Assembly: GCA_965215215.1 (NCBI GenBank) | Contig: OZ244043.1 | Span: forward strand, 1,550,001-1,614,000 | Direction of reading: 5' to 3' | Origin: CALDTK01 sp965215215 | GTDB taxonomy: Bacteria > Bacteroidota > Bacteroidia > Chitinophagales > Saprospiraceae | DNA length: 64,000 nucleotides | Part shown: piece by piece, positions 25,128-33,335 of the stretch | Layout: each line of letters opens with the position of its first letter | Numbering within the stretch: position 1 is the first letter of the stretch | Position numbers and translations under genes: made by a program | Notes under the pieces: model-generated | Told to the model about the DNA's origin: nothing | The model's input: only the letters and a program-made list of their open reading frames with translations | The model's database searches: none

Positions 25128-27821
25128 ATGCGCTCTTTTGGCTTATTTATCCTGTCGCTCTGCGTGAGCAGCGCTGTGTTCGCTCAGGACGAGGAACCCG
25201 CCGAACCGAGTTTCGCGCCGGGCTTCGTGGAACAACAGCTGGTTACGGGACTCAACCCCTCGGCGATGACGCTCGGTCCGGACGGGCGACTCTACATCGT
25301 GGAGAAGAACGGTCGCGTACTCATCTTCCGCGACGGCGAGCTACTCGACCGGCCCTTCGTGGACATCGAGGTCGACGACTTCAACGAGCGCGGACTCGGA
25401 GGCATCAGCTTCCACCCCGACTTCGAGAAAAACGGCTACTTCTACCTCTACTACACGGCGCCCAACGTGGGGCGCAACCGCATTGTGCGCATGCGCTCGA
25501 ACGGGGATGCGGCCGTGCCCGACTCCGAGGAACTGCTCTTCGAGCTCGACCGACTGCCGGCGAGCGTACACAACGGGGGGGCCATGGTGTGGCTCCCCGA
25601 CACCACGCTCCTCGTGGCCGTAGGCGAGGGGGGAGCCAGCGAACTGGCTGGCGACAAGAACTCGCTGCTCGGCAAGATGCTGCGCATCAACCCGGACGGT
25701 AGCATTCCGCCGGACAACCCGTACTACGACGAGTTGGAGGGCGACCTACGCGCCATCTATGCCCTCGGGTTTCGCAATAGCTTTACCATGGCCGCGCAGC
25801 CTTCTACCGGGCGCGTGTTCGCCAACGACGTGGGCGGAAGCGACTTCGAGGAGGTCAACGAGATTCTACCCGGCCGCCACTACGGCTGGCCGCTCGTGGA
25901 GGGACCGAAGGGTTTCGAGAACGCGCCGCCCGACTACCGAGCGCCGCTCCACTTCTACGACCACGCTACCGGCTGCGCGGTGATCGGGGCCGCGTTCTAC
26001 GAAACTATCAACCCCAGCTTCCCCCCGGAGTACCACGGCAAGTACCTGTTCGCCGACTACTGCCGCGGCTTCATCAGGGTGCTCAACCCGACCACCGGCG
26101 AAGTGGAGGGCGAGCTAGCCGAGGACCTCGCCCGCCCGATCGCACTCGCCGTGGATTCACTGGGCGACCTCTACTACATCGCCCGACCGGGCATCGGCGA
26201 CGGATCGACCGACGACAACAGCGGGACCGAATCCGGGGGCCTGTTTCGGATCCGTTACCTGAGCACGGGGGCCCCGGTCGTGAGTCGCGCGCCGGAGGAC
26301 GTGCTCCTCCCGAGGGGTGAGGAGGCCGTGTTCGACGGACTGGGATCCGGGCAGCCTACGCTCCGGTACCAGTGGCTACGCGACGGGCGAGTACTTCCCG
26401 GAGACACCGGCGTTCAGCTTCGGGTGGCCGACGTGACGCTCGCAGACAGTGGGGCGACGTTCCGACTGATCGTAGCCAATGATGCGGGCGCTGATACGAG
26501 TCGCCCCGCCACGCTGGCCGTAACGAGCAATACCCGTCCGGTAGCAACCATCGAGCTCCCCGCGGACACGCGCACCTACGCCGGGGGCGACACCATCCGT
26601 TTTGCCGGAAAGGCGAGCGATGCGGAGGAGGGGGATCTACCGGATGAGCGCCTGCACTGGAAGGTGGAATTCCACCACGACGACCATACCCACCCGGGCA
26701 TCGAGCTGGCCGGACAGGCGGGCGGGGAGCTCGCGGTACCGCGTGTGGGCGAGGTGAGTCCGAACGTTTTCTACCGCGTGACCTTGACGGTACGTGACTC
26801 CGGGGGGCTCGATCAGAGCAGTTTCGTCGACGTACAGCCCCGGCTTACCGACCTCAATTTTCAGACGCAGCCGGAGGGCTTGAGCCTAAACGCCGACGGT
26901 TTCAACAATGAGGCACCTTTTAGCCTGGAAAGCGTGGTCGGGCTCGAGCGGGTGGTGAAGGCCGAGCAGGTCCAACAACGCGGCGACACCCTGTACATCT
27001 TGGAGGGTTGGGACGGAGCGCTACCCGAGGAGACTACCGTATCGTACGCCGTACCCCCGGAAGGCAGGTCGTTTCGGGCGCGCTACCGTGCACTCCCGGC
27101 CGGAGCGGGTACCGGCCTGAGGGGGAAGTACTACGAGGGTACGCTCGGCGAGCGGGGCAGGTTGTTGCACGAACGGATCGACGAGCAGGTGCAATTCGAC
27201 TGGGACAGCATCTCACCGGCGCCGGGTATCGTTCCGGAAGATCAGTTCTCGGTCGTTTGGAACGGATCACTCGAACCCTACCTCGACGGCATCCACTATT
27301 TCTGGCTCGCGGGCGACGATGGCTTTCGCCTCAGCATCGACGGAGAGCTCGTCATCGACGCCTACAAGCCACAGGGGACCACGCTCGTCCTCGGGGAGAT
27401 CGAGCTGGAGGCCGGCAAACGCGTACCGATCGAGGTCGAATACTTCGAGGGGACGGGCCTCGCTAGCTTGAAGCTCGACTGGGATCACGAGAAATTTCGT
27501 CGACAGCCGGTGCCCCGAACGCAACTCTACCCGAGCGTCGCGCTGGGGGAGGTAGACGAAGACGGGATCGGGGTATACGCCCCGAACCCGTTCCACGCGA
27601 GCGCCTTAGTGTGGCTACAGGCTCCCGAATACGGGAGTAGCGCCGAGGTGAGCCTCGTGGACATCACGGGGCGAGTACACCTCCGGACCACCGTCGAGGA
27701 CCTCGGTCCCGAGTGGACCGCCCGGACCCTACCGGCGACCACCCTAGCCAACGGCGTGTATTCGCTCCGCGTGCGGGTGGGCGATCGCGTCCGCCAGCGA
27801 AAGGTGATCGTCGCCAGGTGA
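25128..27821 (+). CDS. T9SS-secreted GSDH/Ig/PA14 modular protein
   Basis: An 897-residue secreted protein. Order: signal peptide (1-19), GSDH propeller (about 28-375, with LNPSAMTLGPDGRLYIVEKNG, GLGGISFHPDF and ALGFRNSFTM), an Ig-like domain (about 383-468), a second beta-sandwich (about 470-575), a PA14 sugar-binding domain (about 665-800, TGLRGKYYEGTLG to LASLKLDWDHEKF) and a type A T9SS sorting domain (about 812-897, GVYAPNPFHASALVWLQ to VYSLRVRVGDRVRQRKVIVA). Such proteins are exported through type IX secretion and attached to or released from the cell surface. It follows the lipoprotein GSDH gene by 9 bp; together they suggest extracellular sugar oxidation. Confidence 0.88.
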   Translation: MRSFGLFILSLCVSSAVFAQDEEPAEPSFAPGFVEQQLVTGLNPSAMTLGPDGRLYIVEKNGRVLIFRDGELLDRPFVDIEVDDFNERGLGGISFHPDFEKNGYFYLYYTAPNVGRNRIVRMRSNGDAAVPDSEELLFELDRLPASVHNGGAMVWLPDTTLLVAVGEGGASELAGDKNSLLGKMLRINPDGSIPPDNPYYDELEGDLRAIYALGFRNSFTMAAQPSTGRVFANDVGGSDFEEVNEILPGRHYGWPLVEGPKGFENAPPDYRAPLHFYDHATGCAVIGAAFYETINPSFPPEYHGKYLFADYCRGFIRVLNPTTGEVEGELAEDLARPIALAVDSLGDLYYIARPGIGDGSTDDNSGTESGGLFRIRYLSTGAPVVSRAPEDVLLPRGEEAVFDGLGSGQPTLRYQWLRDGRVLPGDTGVQLRVADVTLADSGATFRLIVANDAGADTSRPATLAVTSNTRPVATIELPADTRTYAGGDTIRFAGKASDAEEGDLPDERLHWKVEFHHDDHTHPGIELAGQAGGELAVPRVGEVSPNVFYRVTLTVRDSGGLDQSSFVDVQPRLTDLNFQTQPEGLSLNADGFNNEAPFSLESVVGLERVVKAEQVQQRGDTLYILEGWDGALPEETTVSYAVPPEGRSFRARYRALPAGAGTGLRGKYYEGTLGERGRLLHERIDEQVQFDWDSISPAPGIVPEDQFSVVWNGSLEPYLDGIHYFWLAGDDGFRLSIDGELVIDAYKPQGTTLVLGEIELEAGKRVPIEVEYFEGTGLASLKLDWDHEKFRRQPVPRTQLYPSVALGEVDEDGIGVYAPNPFHASALVWLQAPEYGSSAEVSLVDITGRVHLRTTVEDLGPEWTARTLPATTLANGVYSLRVRVGDRVRQRKVIVAR
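26599..26614 (+). repeat. GTTTT mini-hairpin, GCC-GGAAA-GGC
   Basis: Copy in the GSDH/PA14 gene with one extra A in the loop; the stem is intact. Confidence 0.6.
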
Positions 27822-27833
27822 CCCGCGTTTTGC

Positions 27834-28604
27834 CTACAGCAACTTCTTGATCTTGGCGTACTCCGCGGTGTTCGACTCCTTCCCGGTGCAGCCGAGCGCC
27901 TGCGCCTGCTTCTCGATGTTGGCCACCCGGTTGCCCGGGTTCGGGTGCGTGCTCAGAAACTCCGGTGGCCGCCCGCCCGATCCGCCGGCTTCGAGCTTCC
28001 GGAAGAAGCCGGCCGCGCCATCGGATTCGTAGCCCGTGGGGCAGAGGTAGATGACCGAGTAGCTATCCGCCTCCGTTTCGTGGCTGCGGCTGAACTTCAA
28101 GGAAGCGAGGCTGGTCACCATCCGCCCGGCGAGCTCTCCGGTCGCGTTGCCGGAGGCGAGGGCCGCCAGGGCCTGCACGCCGTAGAGCTGCGTCATCTGC
28201 TGGGTCGAGTGCCGCTGGTCGGCGTGGGCGATCTCGTGGCCCATCACCCCGGCGAGCTCGTCCTCCGAGTCGAGGTACTTGATCAACCCCGTGTACACGT
28301 AGATGTAGCCACCGGGCGTGGCGAAGGCGTTGAGCGTTTCGTCGTCGTCGATCAGGCGCACCTCCCAGGGAAATTCATCCTTGTGCTCCACCTTGCCCGA
28401 GTTGAGGATCCGCTGCGTGATGCCGCGCACGTAGCGGTAGGCTTCCTCGTTCCCCTTTTCCGGCAGCACCGGGAACTGCTTCGGGTCGGCGAGAATTTGC
28501 GTGTTGGTTTGCGCCCCCAGCTGCTTATCCTGGTCGAGCGAGAAGAGGTTTACACGGCCGCACCCCAGGGAGAGCAGCAGTACAACGGGCAGAATGAATT
28601 TCAT
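27834..28604 (-). CDS. M48 family metallopeptidase lipoprotein
   Basis: A 256-residue periplasmic zinc protease, likely envelope quality control (like BepA/LoiP). The lipobox LLSLGC (Cys 15) fixes the start at 28604, although the frame is open upstream. The zinc motif is HEIAH (123-127) in GVMGHEIAHADQRHS, with the third ligand in SHETEADSYS. The C-terminal FLSTHPNPGNRVANI is typical of the family. It converges on the T9SS-secreted GSDH gene with 12 bp between stop codons. Upstream it diverges from the two Skp-like chaperone genes, also envelope-biogenesis factors. Confidence 0.93.
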   Translation of the reverse strand: MKFILPVVLLLSLGCGRVNLFSLDQDKQLGAQTNTQILADPKQFPVLPEKGNEEAYRYVRGITQRILNSGKVEHKDEFPWEVRLIDDDETLNAFATPGGYIYVYTGLIKYLDSEDELAGVMGHEIAHADQRHSTQQMTQLYGVQALAALASGNATGELAGRMVTSLASLKFSRSHETEADSYSVIYLCPTGYESDGAAGFFRKLEAGGSGGRPPEFLSTHPNPGNRVANIEKQAQALGCTGKESNTAEYAKIKKLL

Positions 28605-28666
28605 AGGTAATCTTGAACAAACGGGTCGATCGAGGGGCTCAACGTTGCGCACTGAGCTCCTAGTTC

Positions 28667-28680
28667 GCTTGCGCTAAAAC
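28667..28680 (-). repeat. GTTTT mini-hairpin, AGC-GCAA-GCG
   Basis: Intergenic copy between the M48 gene and the first ompH gene; 2-bp GC stem. Confidence 0.65.
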
Positions 28681-28780
28681 AGCGGGCGAGCTACTTTCCG
28701 CCGTTAACGCCGGGTTAAGCCCCCCTGGATACGGACAACAAAGCAGCGGGTTTCCAAGTATCTAGCGCGAAATATAGCCC

Positions 28781-29305
28781 ATGAGAAAAGTCTTAACCCT
28801 CTGCGCGCTGCTGGTCGCCTTCGCCGCCGCGCCCCACGGAGCCCTCGCGCAGCGCGTCGCCATCGTCGACGTAACCGCCGTCCTCGAAAGCATGGACGAT
28901 TACAAGACCGCGCAGGAGGAGCTCGACCGCGTAACCGAGGAGTGGCGTCAGGAGATCGCGCAGGAGTACGACAAGATCAAGGGCATGTACAGCCGCTACC
29001 AGGCCGAGCAAGTCCTGCTCAGCGACGACGCCCGCGCCGAGCGCGAGGAGGCGATCGTGAAGGCCGAGACGGACGTACGCGAGCAGCAGAAGAACCGTTT
29101 CGGTCCCGAGGGCGAACTCTTCCAGCGCCGCGCCGAGCTCGTGCAGCCGATCCAGGACAAGGTCTACGCTACGATTCAGACCTTCGCCGACCAGAAAGGC
29201 TACGACCTCATCTTCGACAAGGGTTCTTCCGCCGGACTCCTATTCTCCAAACCTGATTTCGACAAGACCGAAGAGGTCAAAACGGCCGTGGCCGCGAGCA
29301 AGTAA
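28781..29305 (+). CDS. OmpH/Skp family periplasmic chaperone
   Basis: A 174-residue protein with a signal peptide (1-23, HGALAQ), a short strand RVAIVDVTAVLESM, a long charged helical hairpin (about 40-135) and a closing TFADQKGYDLIFDKG. This is the Skp architecture, a trimeric chaperone that carries unfolded outer-membrane proteins across the periplasm. The gene heads a tandem pair: a second, diverged copy starts 42 bp downstream. In Bacteroidota such pairs usually lie next to bamA; here bamA is absent from the window. Confidence 0.9.
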   Translation: MRKVLTLCALLVAFAAAPHGALAQRVAIVDVTAVLESMDDYKTAQEELDRVTEEWRQEIAQEYDKIKGMYSRYQAEQVLLSDDARAEREEAIVKAETDVREQQKNRFGPEGELFQRRAELVQPIQDKVYATIQTFADQKGYDLIFDKGSSAGLLFSKPDFDKTEEVKTAVAASK

Positions 29306-29347
29306 GCTCGGCGCCCGCCGTTCATTCCCTAACGCAAACTCTTACTC

Positions 29348-29923
29348 GTGATAAAATTTCGTACCCTCACGCTCCTCGCCGCCTGCTTCGTGCTGGCCGC
29401 CGTCTCGGCTCAAGCCCAGAAGATCGGCTACGTGAACTCGCAGCTTTTGCTGGCCGACATGCCGGAGGTGAAGGCCGCCGAGACCGACCTCGTAAGCTAC
29501 CGCGAGCAGCAAGAAAAGCTGCTCAAGACCAAGATCGAAGGGTTCCAAACCGAGCTCGCCGAGCTCGAGCGCAAGAATACCGAAGGGGAGCTTACGCCAA
29601 AACAGATCCAGGAGGAGCAGACCCGCATGCAAACGAAGCAGCAGGAGATTCAGCAGTTCGAAGCGAGCGTGAACGAGCAGCTCGCCAAACGTCGCGAGGA
29701 GAAGTTTCAGCCGGTGTTCGACCGCGTCAACTCCGCGATCGCCGAGATCGCCAAAGCCGATAACTACCAGTACGTGTTCGACATGGCCGCCGGCGGCGTG
29801 ATCCTCTACGCGGACGAGAGCATGGACCTCACCTCGAAGGTGAAGACCGAGATGGGGAACGCGGCCCCCGCGCCGTCAGCCCCCGCCGCCGAGGCACCGA
29901 CCGACACTTCCGGAGGAAACTAA
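29348..29923 (+). CDS. second OmpH/Skp family chaperone
   Basis: A 191-residue paralogue of the preceding gene: signal peptide (about 1-23), KIGYVNSQLLLADMPEVKAAE, a coiled-coil arm with a Gln/Glu/Lys-rich region (about 50-130), and the end KADNYQYVFDMAAGGVILYAD. A Pro/Ala-rich tail of about 20 residues follows and is absent from the first copy. The start is GTG at 29348. A textbook intrinsic terminator follows the stop codon, closing the two-gene operon. Confidence 0.9.
   Translation: MIKFRTLTLLAACFVLAAVSAQAQKIGYVNSQLLLADMPEVKAAETDLVSYREQQEKLLKTKIEGFQTELAELERKNTEGELTPKQIQEEQTRMQTKQQEIQQFEASVNEQLAKRREEKFQPVFDRVNSAIAEIAKADNYQYVFDMAAGGVILYADESMDLTSKVKTEMGNAAPAPSAPAAEAPTDTSGGN
29590..29603 (-). 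repeat. GTTTT mini-hairpin, GGC-GTAA-GCT
   Basis: Copy in the second ompH gene; GTAA loop, third pair G-T. Confidence 0.6.
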
Positions 29924-29945
29924 TCTCGATACCGCGCCTTTGTAC

Positions 29946-29981
29946 AACAGCGATTCCGCCCCTGGCGGAATCGCTGTTTTG
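29946..29981 (+). terminator. intrinsic terminator of the ompH pair
   Basis: A 15-bp perfect stem (AACAGCGATTCCGCC, 29946-29960, with 29964-29978) and a 3-nt loop, running into TTTT. Confidence 0.92.
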
Positions 29982-30007
29982 CTGTAGCAAAAGTCCCCCC
30001 CTCCACC

Positions 30008-30409
30008 ATGGCTGACCCCAAGAACGTTTTAGGCGCCGCCCTCCAAGCCTGCTCGGTCGATCCCATGACCGGTTTCTACCGGAACGGCTCCTGCCAAACC
30101 GGCGCGATGGACACCGGGACCCACGTGATTTGCGCTCGGATGACGGACGAGTTCCTACGCTTCAGCAAAGCGCGTGGCAACGACCTCACGACCGCCCGCC
30201 CCGAGTATGAGTTTCCCGGCCTACGCGCCGGCGACCGTTGGTGCCTCTGCGCCGACCGCTGGCGGGAGGCGCTCATGGCCGGCGTAGCGCCCCCGGTGGT
30301 ACTCGAATCCACCCACGAGCGGGCGCTGCGGTTCGTTTCGCTCGACGACCTCCGCTCGCACGCCGTCCCCCTCGGCGACGAGCTGGCCGTCGATCCGAGC
30401 AGCAACTAA
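30008..30409 (+). CDS. DUF2237 family protein
   Basis: A 133-residue soluble protein that matches the DUF2237 pattern throughout: NVLGAALQACSVDPMTGFYRNG, TGTHVICARMTDEFLRFSKARGNDL, then EYEFPGLRAGDRWCLCADRW. The conserved cysteines and the C-L-C motif are present. The family is widespread and its function unknown. It leads a tight three-gene set: the DsbA-like gene follows after 12 bp and an NAD(P)-binding protein 2 bp after that, suggesting a shared redox-related role. Confidence 0.93.
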   Translation: MADPKNVLGAALQACSVDPMTGFYRNGSCQTGAMDTGTHVICARMTDEFLRFSKARGNDLTTARPEYEFPGLRAGDRWCLCADRWREALMAGVAPPVVLESTHERALRFVSLDDLRSHAVPLGDELAVDPSSN

Positions 30410-30421
30410 AGTCAACCCCCC

Positions 30422-31081
30422 ATGGAAGTTTCCGAGTTTACAGGTACGCGCCTCCTCTACGTCTACGACGTACTGTGCGGTTGGTGCTACGGCTTCGGTC
30501 CGGTTATCGAGCAACTCTCCGACGAGCATCCCGAATGGCCGGTGGAGGTAATCAGCGGCGGGATGATTACGGGCGATCGGCAGGGTCCGCTCGCCGAGAG
30601 CGCGGGCTACATCAAGCAGGCTTACCCACAGGTGGAGAAAGCATCCGGCGTTCGCTTCGGGAAAGCTTTCACGGATGGGGCGCTCGACGACCCCGAGATG
30701 TACAGTACGAGTGTGCCCGCTTCGGCACTCCTCGCCTACGCCCGCGAGCGGCGGCCGACCCATCAGCTCGCGGCGGCTCGTGCGCTACAAACGGCGTTTT
30801 TCGACCGCGGCTACGGTCCCGCGACCGAGGCAACCGCCGACTTTCTCGCCGAACGGTTGGACCTCGACCGACGAGCGACCCGCGCGGCGGCTACCGACGA
30901 CGAGTACCTCGAGCTCGGCCGCGCGGACTTCGCGCTCGCCAAACGCTTCGGGATTCAGGGGTTTCCCGCTGTAGTCCTCCAGCACGGTGGGCGACTAACC
31001 CTACTTTCGAACGGATTCCTACCGCTCGAGACCCTTCGCCAGCAAGCGGGGCGCGCGCTGTCCCCCGAAAACGTAAGCTAA
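30422..31081 (+). CDS. DsbA family thiol oxidoreductase
   Basis: A 219-residue thioredoxin-fold protein with the active-site CGWC (C19, C22) followed by YGFGPVIEQL, an inserted helical domain, and the cis-Pro region in FGIQGFPAVVLQ. It has no signal peptide, so it is cytoplasmic, like FrnE-type 2-hydroxychromene-isomerase relatives. Likely a protein-disulfide or small-thiol oxidoreductase. Middle gene of the DUF2237 cluster. Confidence 0.9.
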   Translation: MEVSEFTGTRLLYVYDVLCGWCYGFGPVIEQLSDEHPEWPVEVISGGMITGDRQGPLAESAGYIKQAYPQVEKASGVRFGKAFTDGALDDPEMYSTSVPASALLAYARERRPTHQLAAARALQTAFFDRGYGPATEATADFLAERLDLDRRATRAAATDDEYLELGRADFALAKRFGIQGFPAVVLQHGGRLTLLSNGFLPLETLRQQAGRALSPENVS

Positions 31082-31083
31082 TT

Positions 31084-31722
31084 ATGCTCCCTCCTGCAAC
31101 CATAGCCGTCTTCGGTGGCACCGGCCGTACCGGAGTACCGACGATTAACGCCCTCCTCGCCGAAGGATACACCGTGCGGGCTCAGGCGCGCAACCCTGCC
31201 GCCATCCGCACCGAACACGAAAACCTCGTGGTGCTCGAAGGCGACTACTCCAACGCGCAGGCGGTAGCCGACGTTATCGAAGGTTCCCAGGCCGTGATCC
31301 AGCTCGTAGGGCACGTGAAGGGTAGCGCCCCGACCTTGCTTACGGAAGGAATGAGACACGTGATTGCGGGTATGCGTTTTTACGACATTCAACGCGTCAT
31401 CAACCTCACCGGGGCGGGTGTCCCCTATCCCCAGGACCACCCGAAGCTAACGGATCGGTTCTTCCGGCTCGTCATGCGCGTGGCCTTCGCCGACTTGATC
31501 AAGGACGCTACAGCGTCCAGCCAGCTGCTCCGATCCTCGGGCTTAGCGTACACGAACGTACGGGCGCCGCGGCTCACGGAAGCCGACCCAAAGGGTACGC
31601 TCAAGACGGGGTACGTCGGGGACATCAGCTCGTCGATGACCCGGGCCGACCTGGCTAATTTCCTGATTTCGGTGCTTCGTGACGACAGTCATATCCACGA
31701 CGAGCCGGCGGTTAGCAACTAA
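31084..31722 (+). CDS. NAD(P)-binding NmrA/SDR-like protein
   Basis: A 212-residue Rossmann protein: IAVFGGTGRTGVPTINALLAEGYTVRA is the dinucleotide-binding turn (GGTGRTG), followed by VVLEGDYSN and a variant of the atypical-SDR core. The catalytic Tyr-x3-Lys of classical SDRs is not present, as expected in the NmrA/HSCARG group, whose members sense NAD(P) or act as reductases. Start ATG 31084 lies 2 bp behind the DsbA-like gene. Confidence 0.85.
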   Translation: MLPPATIAVFGGTGRTGVPTINALLAEGYTVRAQARNPAAIRTEHENLVVLEGDYSNAQAVADVIEGSQAVIQLVGHVKGSAPTLLTEGMRHVIAGMRFYDIQRVINLTGAGVPYPQDHPKLTDRFFRLVMRVAFADLIKDATASSQLLRSSGLAYTNVRAPRLTEADPKGTLKTGYVGDISSSMTRADLANFLISVLRDDSHIHDEPAVSN

Positions 31723-31758
31723 AGCTTTCTTTTGCGCGCCTTACGTGCCGCTAGTGAC

Positions 31759-31772
31759 GCTTGCGGCAAAAC
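31759..31772 (-). repeat. GTTTT mini-hairpin, GC-CGCAA-GC
   Basis: Intergenic copy 15 bp before the serA ATG; 14-bp variant whose loop is 5 nt if the 2-bp stem forms. Confidence 0.55.
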
Positions 31773-31786
31773 TCCTACTCCCTTTT

Positions 31787-32740
31787 ATGAAGCGTATCCT
31801 CGCCAACGACGGCATCGACGCCGACGGTAAAGCCAAGCTCGAAGAAGCCGGCTACGAAGTCGTCACCACGAAAGTACCCCAAGATCAACTGGCTACCGAA
31901 CTGCCGAAGTACGCCGCCATTTGCGTTAGGTCGGCGACTACCGTTCGCAAAGACCTGATCGATGCCTGCCCGAACCTGAAGGCCATCGGTCGCGGAGGGG
32001 TAGGCCTCGACAACATCGACGTCGAGTACGCCCGCTCCAAGGGCGTCGAGGTAGTTAATACCCCGGCCGCTTCCTCGCGTGCGGTGGCCGAGCTCGCTTT
32101 CGCGCACGCTATGGGTCTGGCTCGCTTCCTCAACCGCGCGAACCGCGAGATGCCCGGCAGCAGCTCCGGGGAGTTCGGCAAGCTCAAGAAAGCGTACGCG
32201 GGGGGCGTTCAGCTCGAAGGACTCACCCTGGGGGTGGTTGGCCTCGGCCGAATCGGTCGCGAGGCCGCACGCATCGGCTTCGGGATGGGCATGCGGGTGC
32301 TCGGCTCGGACATGAACCAACCGCACGTCGACGTAGATCTGCGCATCAAGGGACTCGGTACGCCCCCCGTGATTCGCATCACCAGCATGCCGCTGGAGGA
32401 ACTCCTCGAAAAGTCCGACATCGTTACCCTCCACGTACCCGCCCAGGACGGCACGGCGATCATCGGGGAAACGGAGATGAAGTCGGTGAAGCGCGGCGCT
32501 ATCCTCGTCAATACCTCGCGGGGTGGCCTCATCGACGAGGAGGTGCTGCTCGCCGCGCTCGACTCCGGTCAGGTGGCGGGTGCCGGCCTCGACGTATTTA
32601 CCAACGAGCCGAGTCTAAACCCTCGCTTGCTCGATAACCCACGGGTGAGTCTGAGTCCGCACATCGGCGCCGCAACCGGAATGGCGCAGAAGCTGATCGG
32701 GTTGGAGTTGGCGGAGCAGTTGATTGAGATTTTGGGTTAA
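31787..32740 (+). CDS. serA: D-3-phosphoglycerate dehydrogenase
   Basis: First step of serine synthesis: 3-phosphoglycerate to 3-phosphohydroxypyruvate with NAD. The 317-residue protein is the short form without a C-terminal ACT regulatory domain. It has the NAD-binding GVVGLGRIGREAARIG, the catalytic Arg in NTSRGGLID and the His in SPHIGAATG; AIGRGGVGLDNID is also typical. Its product feeds glyA at the left end of the window. The stop codon overlaps the convergent GbsR-like gene by 4 nt (TTAA). Confidence 0.92.
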   Translation: MKRILANDGIDADGKAKLEEAGYEVVTTKVPQDQLATELPKYAAICVRSATTVRKDLIDACPNLKAIGRGGVGLDNIDVEYARSKGVEVVNTPAASSRAVAELAFAHAMGLARFLNRANREMPGSSSGEFGKLKKAYAGGVQLEGLTLGVVGLGRIGREAARIGFGMGMRVLGSDMNQPHVDVDLRIKGLGTPPVIRITSMPLEELLEKSDIVTLHVPAQDGTAIIGETEMKSVKRGAILVNTSRGGLIDEEVLLAALDSGQVAGAGLDVFTNEPSLNPRLLDNPRVSLSPHIGAATGMAQKLIGLELAEQLIEILG

Positions 32741-33264
32741 CGCCCCAACTTCAAAAGCGCCGAAACCAACCACTCTGTATTCGAATTCACCAGCGTATCC
32801 AGCGTCGAATCCGCCTTGTTGCTGAACAGTTGGATATCGCGAATTACCTCGCTAAACTGCAGCTCCTCCGGGGAATCACCCTGCACGGTTGCCAGCTCGT
32901 CGAGCACGCGGAGCAGCGGTTCGAGCTCGCGCTTCTTGCGCTGCACGATCACGGCCTTCACCACCTTGTACATGTCCTTCTCGGCCACGAAAAACTCCTT
33001 GCGCTCGCCGGGCTTGAGGGTCTTGTACACGAGTCCCCAGTCGATGAGCGCGCGCAGGTTCATGTTGGCGTTGCCGCGCGAGATGCTGAGCGCGTCCATC
33101 ACCTCCTCGGCGTTGAGGGGCTCCGGGCTCACGAGCAGCAGGGCGTGGATCATGGCCATGGTTCGGTTCACGCCCCAACTCGATCCTAGGGTACCCCAAG
33201 ACTGTATAAACCGCTCGCGCCCTTCGGCCAAAGTGAGCTCCTCCACGACTGTACTCCTCTCCAT
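32737..33264 (-). CDS. GbsR/MarR-type transcriptional regulator
   Basis: A 175-residue winged-helix protein. The HTH is clear: MAMIHALLLVSPEPLNAEEVMDALSISRGNANMNLRALIDWGLVYKT, with a wing in PGERKEFFVAEKDMY and a C-terminal helical dimerisation region. The layout (N-terminal helix, GVNRTMA, SRGNANMNLR) is that of the GbsR family, whose founding member senses choline. The ligand here is unknown. It lies 72 bp downstream of gcvT on the same strand. Confidence 0.88.
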   Translation of the reverse strand: MERSTVVEELTLAEGRERFIQSWGTLGSSWGVNRTMAMIHALLLVSPEPLNAEEVMDALSISRGNANMNLRALIDWGLVYKTLKPGERKEFFVAEKDMYKVVKAVIVQRKKRELEPLLRVLDELATVQGDSPEELQFSEVIRDIQLFSNKADSTLDTLVNSNTEWLVSALLKLGR

Positions 33265-33335
33265 AGGGTCTGCTTAGCCAAAAGGCCCGCCCGTAAAATA
33301 GTTGTTTCGCTGCGGCTGAGTGACCGGGTTACCGC

